A DNA stretch of 9,920 nucleotides from a candidate division LCP-89 bacterium (lineage in GTDB: Bacteria > Electryoneota > B3-LCP), in NCBI GenBank assembly GCA_025774735.1, contig JALGZU010000082.1, positions 1 through 9,920 on the forward strand, given 5' to 3'. Shown in pieces: positions 1 to 5,687 of this stretch. A model generated the notes under the pieces. It made no database searches. It had not been told where the DNA came from and saw nothing but the letters and a program-made list of their open reading frames with translations. The translations under genes were made by a program, and so were the position numbers. Each line of letters begins with the position of its first letter. The stretch's first letter is position 1.

Positions 1-141
1 GGCTGGAAAGGCATCGGTGAAACCGAATCACTGACCCTGAACGTTCCGACCGAAGTATATAAATATAACGAACCGGATGAATTTCGCCTGCCCTTCGATT
101 CCGAAAAAATCCCCTATGACTGGGAAATCAAAATGGGATGA
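1..141 (+). CDS. 3' end of an unrecognised protein (partial)
   Basis: An open frame enters from the left edge and ends at TGA 139-141, giving the last 46 residues of a protein whose start is outside the window. The tail is polar and rich in aromatic, Glu and Pro residues (for example KYNEPDEFRLPFD, then IPYDWEIKMG), with no hydrophobic helix and a look of beta strand. I do not recognise the family. In many genomes GcvPA, the partner subunit of the next gene, sits directly upstream of gcvPB, but this tail lacks the LLVAVTEKRT-like ending expected of GcvPA. The gap to gcvPB is only 35 bp on the same strand, so the two genes may be co-transcribed. That it is coding rests on the clean frame and the spacing. 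Confidence 0.6.
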   Translation, partial: GWKGIGETESLTLNVPTEVYKYNEPDEFRLPFDSEKIPYDWEIKMG

Positions 142-176
142 GATTGTCAGGCGATAATAATAACAGATAGAATAGC

Positions 177-1625
177 ATGTACGATAAATTACTTTTCGAA
201 ATATCCAAATCCGGAAAACGGGGCATACGCATGCCCAAACTGGATACACCCCGCAGGGAGAATCTAATCCCGGAAAATGCACTCCGCAAAGAGAGCATCG
301 GATTACCAGAAGTGAGCGAGCCTGAAGTGGTGCGCCACTTCGTCAACCTTTCCGATAAAAACCACCACATCGACCGCGGATTCTATCCCCTCGGCTCCTG
401 TACCATGAAGTACAACCCCAAGGTCAACGAGCAGACCTGTCGTCTGTCCGGTTTCACCGGTCTGCATCCTCTCCAGGATACGGAACACGCTCAGGGTGCA
501 CTTCACCTGATGGTGGAGTTGGGCGACATGTTGACCGAAATTACGGGTATGGACGGCATCACCCTGCAGCCCGCAGCAGGTGCCCACGGCGAACTGACCG
601 GTCTGTTACTGATGCGTGCTTACCATGAAGCCAATGGCGATCCCCGTCGCAAGGTCATCATTCCCGACAGCGCCCATGGTACCAACCCGGCCTCCATTAT
701 CACGGCGGGTTACGAAGTGGTCCAGATCCCTTCCGGCGCTGACGGTTTGATCAATCTGGACGGCCTGAAAGAGGTACTGGATGACCAGGTCGCCGCCATG
801 ATGATCACCAATCCCAACACCCTGGGTCTGTTCGAATCCCGCATCCTCGAGGTGGCTGAAGCGGTGCATGAAGTCGGCGCTCTGCTCTACATGGACGGTG
901 CCAACCTGAACGCCATGCTGGGTATTACCCGCCCCGGCGATATGAACTTCGACGTTGTTCACCTGAACCTCCATAAAACCTTCTCCACGCCGCACGGCGG
1001 TGGTGGCCCCGGCTCCGGACCCGTGGCAGTCAAGAAGCATCTCGTTCCCTTCCTGCCGTCCCCTCTGCCGGTCAGGGATGAAGACGGTTACCGCTGGGCT
1101 GAACCATCCCCACAATCGATCGGTAGAATCGGGAGCTTTTATGGAAATTTCGGCGTCCTGGTGCGGGCTTACACCTACATACGCATGATGGGAGCCGATG
1201 GCCTGCGCAAAGTCAGTGAAAACGCTGTCATCAATGCTAATTATATGAAGCGTTTACTGGAATCTCACTACGATCTCCCCTATAAGCGCACCCCCATGCA
1301 CGAAGTCGTCTTCTCCGGTGACTGTCTGAAAGAGCACGGCGTCAAGACCACCGACGTCGCCAAGCGGCTGCTCGATTACGGGTTCCACGCCCCCACCATC
1401 TACTTCCCCCTGATCGTGCACGAAGCGCTGATGATGGAACCCACCGAAACCGAGTCGAAGGATACCTTGGACGCCTTCGCAGACGCCCTGATCAAAATCT
1501 CCGAAGAGGCACGGGACAATCCCGATCTCGTCAAGGGAGCGCCCTATACGACTCCCGTCGGCAGGTTGAATGAAGCCGCCGCCGCGAGAGCCCTCGATGT
1601 GGCTTACCACAAGGGGAATTCCTGA
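177..1625 (+). CDS. gcvPB: Glycine dehydrogenase (decarboxylating) subunit 2, GcvPB
   Basis: This is the PLP-binding half of the split P-protein of the cytoplasmic glycine cleavage system. With GcvPA it decarboxylates glycine and passes the aminomethyl group to lipoyl-GcvH. The 482 residues match the usual GcvPB length. Visible landmarks are the N-terminal [17 protein letters not shown] segment (about residues 5-23), [10 protein letters not shown] at 73-82, [10 protein letters not shown] at 131-140, the [10 protein letters not shown] motif, and the cofactor site [15 protein letters not shown], where Lys267 should form the Schiff base with PLP. The ATG at 177 is chosen because the family-conserved N-terminus begins right there. 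It has no good Shine-Dalgarno. A later ATG at 231 has GGGG upstream but would delete the conserved segment. GcvPA, GcvT and GcvH are not in the window. Identification is by motif recognition. Confidence 0.95.
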   Translation: MYDKLLFEISKSGKRGIRMPKLDTPRRENLIPENALRKESIGLPEVSEPEVVRHFVNLSDKNHHIDRGFYPLGSCTMKYNPKVNEQTCRLSGFTGLHPLQDTEHAQGALHLMVELGDMLTEITGMDGITLQPAAGAHGELTGLLLMRAYHEANGDPRRKVIIPDSAHGTNPASIITAGYEVVQIPSGADGLINLDGLKEVLDDQVAAMMITNPNTLGLFESRILEVAEAVHEVGALLYMDGANLNAMLGITRPGDMNFDVVHLNLHKTFSTPHGGGGPGSGPVAVKKHLVPFLPSPLPVRDEDGYRWAEPSPQSIGRIGSFYGNFGVLVRAYTYIRMMGADGLRKVSENAVINANYMKRLLESHYDLPYKRTPMHEVVFSGDCLKEHGVKTTDVAKRLLDYGFHAPTIYFPLIVHEALMMEPTETESKDTLDAFADALIKISEEARDNPDLVKGAPYTTPVGRLNEAAAARALDVAYHKGNS

Positions 1626-1660
1626 TCTGTTCCTTTCTCCTCGGTAAGTGTTTGAAATAC

Positions 1661-1676
1661 AAACCCTTAAGGGTTT
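1661..1676. promoter_or_regulatory. 16-bp perfect palindrome upstream of dinG
   Basis: AAACCCTTAAGGGTTT is a perfect 16-bp palindrome in the 63-bp gap between gcvPB and dinG, ending 12 nt before the dinG ATG. It could be a dimeric repressor or activator operator. It could also act in RNA as a 6-bp stem with a TTAA loop, a weak attenuator or terminator since only TTTTAAAT follows. Its right arm contains AAGGG, the only Shine-Dalgarno-like run upstream of dinG, so pairing could also limit translation. It does not match the E. coli (CTGT-N8-ACAG) or Bacillus (GAAC-N4-GTTC) LexA boxes. The symmetry is seen directly; the function is inferred. Confidence 0.45.
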
Positions 1677-1688
1677 TAAATAGCTGCA

Positions 1689-4619
1689 ATGAGTGAATCC
1701 GTCCCGAATCAATTGCCTTCAGATCTCCTGGAGGCATTAAATTTATCCAGTTTCGTGGCCCTGGACCTGGAGACCACCGGCCTGGATCCCGCTTTCGAAC
1801 GCATCATCGAAGCCGGTGCCGTCCGCTTCCGGGATGGGGTGGAGATTGAAACCTTCGAATCCCTCATCGCCTGTCCCGTATCTCTGTCGCCGTTCATCGT
1901 CGAACTCACCGGTATCACCGACGCCATGCTGGAAAACCAGCCCTTGGAAGAGACCATGCTGCAGAACCTGTTGGACTTCATCGGCGACGACGTCATCGTC
2001 GGTCAGAACGTCAACTTTGACCTCTCCTTCCTGCGGGTTGCTTTGCAGCGTAACGGCGCTGAAGAAAAACTCCACCAACACGCCATCGATACCGCCCTCT
2101 TAGCCCGCGTATTTTTACCCACGCTTCCTTCCCGCGGGCTCTCGTCGCTGGGCCGCTTCTTTAATCTCGACGTTGCAGAAGCGCACCGCGCCCTGGCCGA
2201 CGCCCGCCGCTGCGGCGAGGTCCTCTGCCGTCTGCTCTCGTTCTTCACCCGGGTGGATATCAAAACCGTCGATCTGCTGAGGCGCCTCTCGGAAGGCCTT
2301 TACCACCCCTCCGCCTGGATATTTACGGAATGGGCGAACTACCTCATGCAGGCCCCCTCGGTGGAAAGTGGCTTTCAACCACATAAACTGCCCCATTTGC
2401 GGGAGAACGTCCTCGGGAAACTGCCCCATGCCGGTTCCTTGGAAGCCGCCGAAGCCCAGGCGGACGGGACCGAACCGGTTACACCGGTGGACGAAGACGA
2501 AATCGCCGGTTTCTTTCAGCCGGACGGCATGTTGCAGAAGGCGTTTCCGAAGTTCGAACACCGCCCCCAGCAGGTCGAAATGGCTTCGGCGGTAGCAGGC
2601 ACTCTTAATGATGGTGGTCACCTGGCTGTGGAAGCGGGCACTGGTGTTGGTAAATCGCTCTCCTACCTCGTTCCCTCGATCTACTGGGCGCAGGAAAACC
2701 GGGAACGAGGCGAACGCGTCATCGTCTCCACCAACACCCGCAACCTCCAGGAACAGCTCTTCTACAAGGATTTACCCTCCCTGACCGGAGCCCTGCCCTT
2801 GGATTTCAGCGCCGTGCTCTTAAAAGGTCGCTCAAACTACCTCTGCAAGCGCCGCTGGGAAAACCTGACCACGGAATATCCCGTTCGGCTCTCCAATCCT
2901 GAACGCCTATCGGCGCTTGCATTGGCACTCTGGGCGGATCAGACCCGTACTGGCGACGTTGCCGAAGTAGGAGCCTTCGGCGGCGAAGGGTCAGGAGCAC
3001 TCTGGGGAAGGTTGGCATCTGACGGCGCCGCCTGCCGGGGCCGCCGCTGCCGCTTCCGCAATTACTGTTTTCATGCGAAAATCCGAACTGCCGCTGGCCG
3101 AGCCCACGTCGTCGTGGTCAACCACGCCCTCCTGATGTCCGACCTGGCCGCAGACCACGCCCCCATCGGGGCCTATAACACCCTGGTCATCGACGAAGCC
3201 CACCACCTGGAACGGTCCGCCTCCCAGCACCTCGGACTCGAAATCAACGAGTGGATGCTGAAATCCTGGGCACAGCGCATCTACGAATCCGGCAAAATCC
3301 CCACCGGGCTGCTGACCCAGGTCCTTCTCGGATTGGGGGCGACAACGTCCGATCACCCCGCCATCGAAAGCCTGACTAAAATCTTGGAAATCGCCTGCAC
3401 GAGAGTAGACGAACTGCGCCGCTTTGCTGTCGATTTCTTCGATAAGTTCAGCGCCGCCATGAGATCGGACGGTGGGAACCAGAACAGCGGTTACAGCCGC
3501 AAGGCCCGTCTGCGTGATCCCGGCCAGGCCATCAGGGAAGTCTTCGACGGAGAACCCGAACTTCCAACCGGCATCACCGCCGTCGCCGAGATCCTCCAGA
3601 CCACCGTCGAAAGTCTGGAAGACGTTCCCCTGACCGCCCTGCCCCGCGCCGAAGATTGGCTGGATGACTTGAGCGGAGCCTCAGAAGAGCTGCTCCAGTT
3701 CCATGAAACCTTGAAATTCTTCCTCGCCCCGCCCGACGAAGACTGGGTCTGCTGGGCCGAACTCCCTTCCCGCGAGGACTTCACCGCCCGGCTCTACGCC
3801 GCGCCTTTGAACGCCGGTGACATCCTCCGTGACCGGCTCTTCTCGGGATTGCGCTCTGCGGTCATGACCTCCGCCACCCTGGCCGTGGCAAACCGCTTCA
3901 ACTACTTCCTGCGTAAGATCGGCCTGTCTGACGCCGAAAACGTCCGCACCCTGCAGCTCGGCAGCCCCTTCGACCTCGACGAACAGATGTTGATCGGTCT
4001 GCCCGCCTACCTGCCCACACCCCGCTCGTCGTCCTACGAAGAGGAGATCACCCGCTTCGCCGCCGACCTGCTGCGGACCATTCCCCGGGGCACATTGGGA
4101 CTATTCACATCCTACCGCACCTTGCGTTCCGTCAGTGATGCCCTAGAGAAGGAACGGCCGATCCAATCTCTCCTCGTGCAGGGGCGAGACGGCTCCCGCG
4201 ACCAGCTGCTGCGCCGCTTCCGGGATGAACCGGGCTCCATCCTCCTGGGCACCGATAGCTTCTGGGAAGGCATCGACGTGGTGGGAGAGGCGCTGGAACT
4301 GCTACTGGTTGCCAAGCTCCCCTTTGAAGTGCCCTCGGAACCGCTGGTCGAAGCCCGCCTGGAGAGGCTGAAGGCCGAAGGCCGGGACCCCTTCATGTAC
4401 TACACCGTCCCCGAAGCCATCGTCCGCCTGCGCCAGGGGGTGGGCCGCCTGATCCGTTCTAAAACCGACCGCGGCGCCGCCCTGATCTGCGATTCCCGTC
4501 TGGCGTCGTCCCGCTACGGTCAAGCCTTTCTCGAATCCCTTCCCGTCCCCGTGCAGGTCTGGCAGACCCGCGATGAAACCATCCAGGCGCTCGAACGTTT
4601 TTTTGAAAAGGGGAAATAG
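1689..4619 (+). CDS. dinG: DinG-family helicase with N-terminal DEDDh (DnaQ-like) exonuclease and Fe-S cysteines
   Basis: A 976-residue protein combining a 3'-5' exonuclease domain with a superfamily 2 XPD/DinG-like helicase, probably acting on DNA in repair, recombination or resolution of blocked replication. The exonuclease (about residues 20-185) has all three motifs: ExoI VALDLETTG (Asp26, Glu28), ExoII NVNFD (Asp111) and ExoIII HRALADA (His166, Asp171). The helicase has Walker A GTGVGKS (Lys322), DEAH box IDEAH (Asp502, Glu503), the SATLA motif near 728, and motif VI QGVGRLIR (from Gln916). Four cysteines, 386, 449, 454 and 460, lie between Walker A and the DEAH box with the C-x4-C-x5-C spacing of Fe-S DinG/XPD proteins. 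Both activities look intact. The ATG at 1689 is preceded by a palindrome and only a distant AAGGG. The epimerase gene follows after 16 bp, so the two are probably co-transcribed. Confidence 0.93.
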   Translation: MSESVPNQLPSDLLEALNLSSFVALDLETTGLDPAFERIIEAGAVRFRDGVEIETFESLIACPVSLSPFIVELTGITDAMLENQPLEETMLQNLLDFIGDDVIVGQNVNFDLSFLRVALQRNGAEEKLHQHAIDTALLARVFLPTLPSRGLSSLGRFFNLDVAEAHRALADARRCGEVLCRLLSFFTRVDIKTVDLLRRLSEGLYHPSAWIFTEWANYLMQAPSVESGFQPHKLPHLRENVLGKLPHAGSLEAAEAQADGTEPVTPVDEDEIAGFFQPDGMLQKAFPKFEHRPQQVEMASAVAGTLNDGGHLAVEAGTGVGKSLSYLVPSIYWAQENRERGERVIVSTNTRNLQEQLFYKDLPSLTGALPLDFSAVLLKGRSNYLCKRRWENLTTEYPVRLSNPERLSALALALWADQTRTGDVAEVGAFGGEGSGALWGRLASDGAACRGRRCRFRNYCFHAKIRTAAGRAHVVVVNHALLMSDLAADHAPIGAYNTLVIDEAHHLERSASQHLGLEINEWMLKSWAQRIYESGKIPTGLLTQVLLGLGATTSDHPAIESLTKILEIACTRVDELRRFAVDFFDKFSAAMRSDGGNQNSGYSRKARLRDPGQAIREVFDGEPELPTGITAVAEILQTTVESLEDVPLTALPRAEDWLDDLSGASEELLQFHETLKFFLAPPDEDWVCWAELPSREDFTARLYAAPLNAGDILRDRLFSGLRSAVMTSATLAVANRFNYFLRKIGLSDAENVRTLQLGSPFDLDEQMLIGLPAYLPTPRSSSYEEEITRFAADLLRTIPRGTLGLFTSYRTLRSVSDALEKERPIQSLLVQGRDGSRDQLLRRFRDEPGSILLGTDSFWEGIDVVGEALELLLVAKLPFEVPSEPLVEARLERLKAEGRDPFMYYTVPEAIVRLRQGVGRLIRSKTDRGAALICDSRLASSRYGQAFLESLPVPVQVWQTRDETIQALERFFEKGK

Positions 4620-4635
4620 AACCACCGGAGGATCC

Positions 4636-5031
4636 ATGAAGCGCATCGATCACATCGCCATCGCCGTAACCGATCTGGACGCCGCCGAAGCCGCCTATAC
4701 GCACCTGCTCGATCTTGAATGGCTGGGCCGGGAAGAGGTCGAATCCCAGAAGGTGCTGACCAGTATGTTCAGGGTGGGGGTGAGCCGCATTGAACTGATC
4801 GCCCCCACCGGAGACGATTCCCCCATCGCTAAATTCCTGCAAAAAAGAGGCTCCGGCATCCACCACATCTGCTTCGAAGTGGACGATATCGACGCCGAAA
4901 TCGCCCGCCTGAAAGAACAGGGTGCCCGCCTCCTGAACGAAACCCCCACGCCCGGCGTCGGCGGTACCCGCGTCGCCTTCCTCCACCCCAGAGAAGCTGC
5001 CGGCGTCCTGATCGAACTCGTCCAGAAGTAG
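4636..5031 (+). CDS. mce: Methylmalonyl-CoA epimerase (VOC superfamily)
   Basis: A 131-residue cytoplasmic enzyme that interconverts (R)- and (S)-methylmalonyl-CoA, linking propionyl-CoA carboxylation to the B12-dependent mutase and succinyl-CoA. It shows two beta-alpha-beta-beta-beta modules typical of vicinal oxygen chelate proteins. Landmarks are IDHIAIAVTDLD at the start, RIELIAPTGDDSPIAKFL at about 51-68, GSGIHHICFEVDD at 73-84, and the closing AFLHP..GVLIELV. His6, Glu53, one of His76/His77, and Glu127 line up with the metal ligands known for this family. Length is normal. The start is fixed by GGAGG at 4627-4631, 4 nt before the ATG; the frame stays open upstream into dinG, but homology begins at 4636. 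The 16-bp gap after dinG implies one transcript. The mutase and carboxylase partners are not nearby. Glyoxalase I is a less likely alternative. Confidence 0.92.
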   Translation: MKRIDHIAIAVTDLDAAEAAYTHLLDLEWLGREEVESQKVLTSMFRVGVSRIELIAPTGDDSPIAKFLQKRGSGIHHICFEVDDIDAEIARLKEQGARLLNETPTPGVGGTRVAFLHPREAAGVLIELVQK

Positions 5032-5040
5032 GAGCAATCC

Positions 5041-5052
5041 CGTGTGTCCGCC
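5041..5052. repeat. Solo half of a GTAGGGG..TGTCCGCC repeat
   Basis: CGTGTGTCCGCC, starting 10 nt after the epimerase stop, matches the right half of the repeat at 5524-5550 (there CATGTGTCCGCC) with one difference. The expected left arm, GTAGGGGYGGAC, is missing. It looks like a truncated copy abutting the gene end. A chance 12-nt match cannot be excluded. Confidence 0.4.
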
Positions 5053-5070
5053 AGAAATGTAATACAAAAA

Positions 5071-5096
5071 CGTAGGGCGGGGGTGCTTCCCCCGCC
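5071..5096. repeat. GC-rich hairpin repeat, copy 1
   Basis: The 26 nt are identical to 5347-5372. Each has the arms GGCGGGGG and CCCCCGCC (here 5076-5083 and 5089-5096) closing on a TGCTT loop. In RNA or single-stranded DNA this would form a very stable 8-bp stem. No T-run follows, so it is not a standard intrinsic terminator. Confidence 0.85.
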
Positions 5097-5099
5097 ACC

Positions 5100-5145
5100 G
5101 TCATTCTCCATAGGAGTCCTACGGACCTGCGAACGCAGGAATCCA
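5100..5145. repeat. GTCATTCCTGCG-type repeat interrupted by a nested hairpin
   Basis: The family reads GTCATTCCTGCG, a short loop, CGCAGGAATCCAGG. In this copy GTCATT (5100-5105) is separated from CCTGCGAACGCAGG (5126-5139) by 20 extra bases at 5106-5125. Most of the insert is an imperfect inverted repeat, TCCATAGGA/TCCTACGGA around a central G with one mismatch. Compare the uninterrupted copies at 5376-5418 and 7715-7755. Confidence 0.7.
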
Positions 5146-5185
5146 GGGATGTTAGGAAAACAGTTGTGCGTATGCCCTTTTCTCT

Positions 5186-5253
5186 CCCCCGCACATTCGG
5201 TTGTAAGGGCAGGCCCCTCACAACGTGATCCCTACGGGACGTGCCTGCCCTAC
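5186..5253. repeat. GTAGGGCAGGC-type inverted repeat with leader block
   Basis: Arms GGGCAGGC (5207-5214) and GCCTGCCC (5243-5250) are perfect complements and extend outward as GTA/TAC with one extra A on the left. The 28-nt interior holds CGTG on both sides of ATCCCTACGGGA, hinting at an internal duplication or insertion. The leader at 5186-5211 matches 5475-5500 at 22 of 26 positions, so a larger composite block is repeated. Confidence 0.65.
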
Positions 5254-5254
5254 G

Positions 5255-5294
5255 GTCATTGCGAGCCCCGACTTGTCTGGGCGAAGCAATCTCA
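5255..5294. repeat. GTCATTGCGAG..GCAATCTCA repeat, copy 1
   Basis: The outer arms ATTGC (5258-5262) and GCAAT (5286-5290) and inner arms GCCC (5265-5268) and GGGC (5279-5282) form an interrupted hairpin. The opening GTCATTGCGAG and closing CAATCTCA recur at 7797-7842 with a different centre. This outer-conserved, centre-variable pattern is typical of a widespread intergenic repeat family in environmental bacteria. Confidence 0.75.
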
Positions 5295-5313
5295 TCTTTC
5301 TAAGAAAATACCT

Positions 5314-5341
5314 GTCATTCCGGACTTGATCCGGAATCCAG
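5314..5341. repeat. GTCATTCCGGA-type hairpin repeat
   Basis: Perfect 8-bp arms ATTCCGGA (5317-5324) and TCCGGAAT (5330-5337) flank a CTTGA loop, preceded by GTC and followed by CCAG. The edges GTCATTCC and GGAATCCAG are shared with the CCTGCG-type units at 5100 and 7715, while the inner stem differs. It is therefore a subfamily of the same repeat. Confidence 0.75.
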
Positions 5342-5346
5342 AACTT

Positions 5347-5372
5347 CGTAGGGCGGGGGTGCTTCCCCCGCC
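5347..5372. repeat. GC-rich hairpin repeat, copy 2
   Basis: Identical over 26 nt to 5071-5096. Here the stem extends to 9 bp, GGGCGGGGG (5351-5359) with CCCCCGCCC (5365-5373). The two copies are 276 bp apart in direct orientation, so they could support slippage or recombination that deletes the units between them. Confidence 0.85.
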
Positions 5373-5375
5373 CTT

Positions 5376-5418
5376 GTCATCCCTGCGTACGCAGGGATCC
5401 AGAGGAGCTAAAAACGCG
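5376..5418. repeat. GTCATCCCTGCG repeat with 20-bp perfect palindrome
   Basis: ATCCCTGCGTACGCAGGGAT at 5379-5398 is a perfect 20-bp palindrome. The tail CCAGAGGAGCTAAAAACGC resembles the tail of 7715-7755 (CCAGGGGAGCTAATAGCGC), so the conserved element runs well past the hairpin, over about 40 nt. Copies on both sides of the FG-GAP gene are in the same orientation. Confidence 0.75.
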
Positions 5419-5474
5419 TAGGGATCGGCTTGCCCTTAGCGGTCTTGCACCAACCCGTCATATCTTACTTTCTT

Positions 5475-5519
5475 CCCCCGCCTTTTCGGTTGTAGGGGCA
5501 CCCCCCCGTGGTTGCCCTA
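5475..5519. repeat. GTAGGGGCA..TTGCCCTA imperfect hairpin with leader block
   Basis: TTGTAGGGGCACCCCCCC is followed by GTGGTTGCCCTA. The arms pair as TAGGG(G)CA..CC with GG..TTGCCCTA, with one bulge. The preceding CCCCCGCCTTTTCGG matches the leader of 5186-5211, together 22 of 26 positions. It is a degenerate member of the GTAGGGGC family. Confidence 0.6.
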
Positions 5520-5523
5520 AATT

Positions 5524-5550
5524 GTAGGGGTGGACCCATGTGTCCGCCCT
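5524..5550. repeat. GTAGGGGTGGACCC..GTCCGCCC hairpin repeat
   Basis: Arms GGGTGGAC (5528-5535) and GTCCGCCC (5542-5549) form eight pairs including one T-G wobble, with the loop CCATGT. It abuts the 9-nt tandem array. The right half is echoed at 5041-5052. Confidence 0.7.
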
Positions 5551-5556
5551 TTTAAA

Positions 5557-5592
5557 ATATCAGCGCAATCAGCGTAATCCGCGTAATCAGCG
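5557..5592 (+). repeat. Four 9-nt tandem units (consensus TAATCAGCG)
   Basis: Four contiguous degenerate 9-mers are seen: ATATCAGCG, CAATCAGCG, TAATCCGCG and TAATCAGCG, followed by GTTCAGACA. The array ends 37 nt before the -35 of the FG-GAP promoter, so it could carry regulator-binding sites, or simply be another intergenic repeat. A degenerate relative, TAATCAGCG-CAAATCTACG-ATTCAG, lies at 7912-7936. The units are too short and contiguous for a CRISPR. Confidence 0.6.
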
Positions 5593-5629
5593 GTTCAGAC
5601 AGAATAATTCCCCCCGAAAAAACTATTCC

Positions 5630-5658
5630 TTGACATCGCCGCATTTCTTGCGTATATT
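5630..5658 (+). promoter_or_regulatory. Sigma70-type promoter for the FG-GAP gene
   Basis: TTGACA (5630-5635), a 17-nt spacer and TATATT (5653-5658) match the housekeeping promoter consensus at 11 of 12 positions. Transcription should start near 5664-5667. This rules out the ATG at 5664 as the start codon and leaves a leader of about 22 nt with GGGGA (5678-5682) before the ATG at 5688. It is the best promoter in the window and makes the gene a separate transcription unit. Confidence 0.8.
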
Positions 5659-5687
5659 AACTCATGAGCATTTATTTGGGGATCAGT

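Larger units (their letters stand above)
5032..5629. repeat. Gene-free island of mixed short hairpin repeats
   Basis: About 600 bp without a convincing gene. It is packed with short palindromic units of several families laid end to end: two identical GC-rich hairpins, GTCATTCC..GGAATCC units, GTCATTGCGAG..GCAATCTC units, GTAGGGG..CCC units and a 9-nt tandem array. Each is listed separately. The island lies between the end of the epimerase and the promoter of the FG-GAP gene. Related units recur at 7713-8001 on the far side of that gene. Such mixed arrays resemble interspersed REP/MITE-like intergenic repeats known from many environmental genomes. No transposase is present. Any open frame across it simply reads through repeats. 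Confidence 0.85.

Noticed and set aside
144..173. TTGTCA-18-TAGAAT as a promoter for gcvPB
   Set aside because: The -10 ends 3 nt before the ATG, so transcription would begin inside the conserved N-terminal coding segment. It is compatible only with a shorter start that deletes family-conserved residues.
606..1115. A 169-codon minus-strand open frame opposite gcvPB
   Set aside because: Shadow of the gcvPB reading frame, including the complement of the PLP-site region.
4573..4635. Upstream in-frame ATG for the epimerase within dinG
   Set aside because: The family homology and the GGAGG ribosome site both point to the ATG at 4636.
4459..5067. A 202-codon minus-strand open frame opposite dinG and mce
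   Set aside because: It is antisense to two well-identified genes and arises from GC-rich codon bias; no recognisable motifs.
5076..5096. Intrinsic terminator of the dinG-mce transcript
   Set aside because: Strong GC stem but no T-run on either strand, and an identical stem occurs again in non-terminal context at 5351-5373.
5044..5421. A 125-codon plus-strand open frame
   Set aside because: It runs straight through the hairpin repeats, has a repeat-derived low-complexity sequence, no ribosome site and no family resemblance.
5557..5592. CRISPR array
   Set aside because: Units are 9 nt, contiguous, with no spacers and no cas genes nearby.
5664..5687. Upstream ATG extending the FG-GAP protein by 8 residues
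   Set aside because: It coincides with the predicted transcription start, has no leader, and would put polar residues before an otherwise clean signal peptide.
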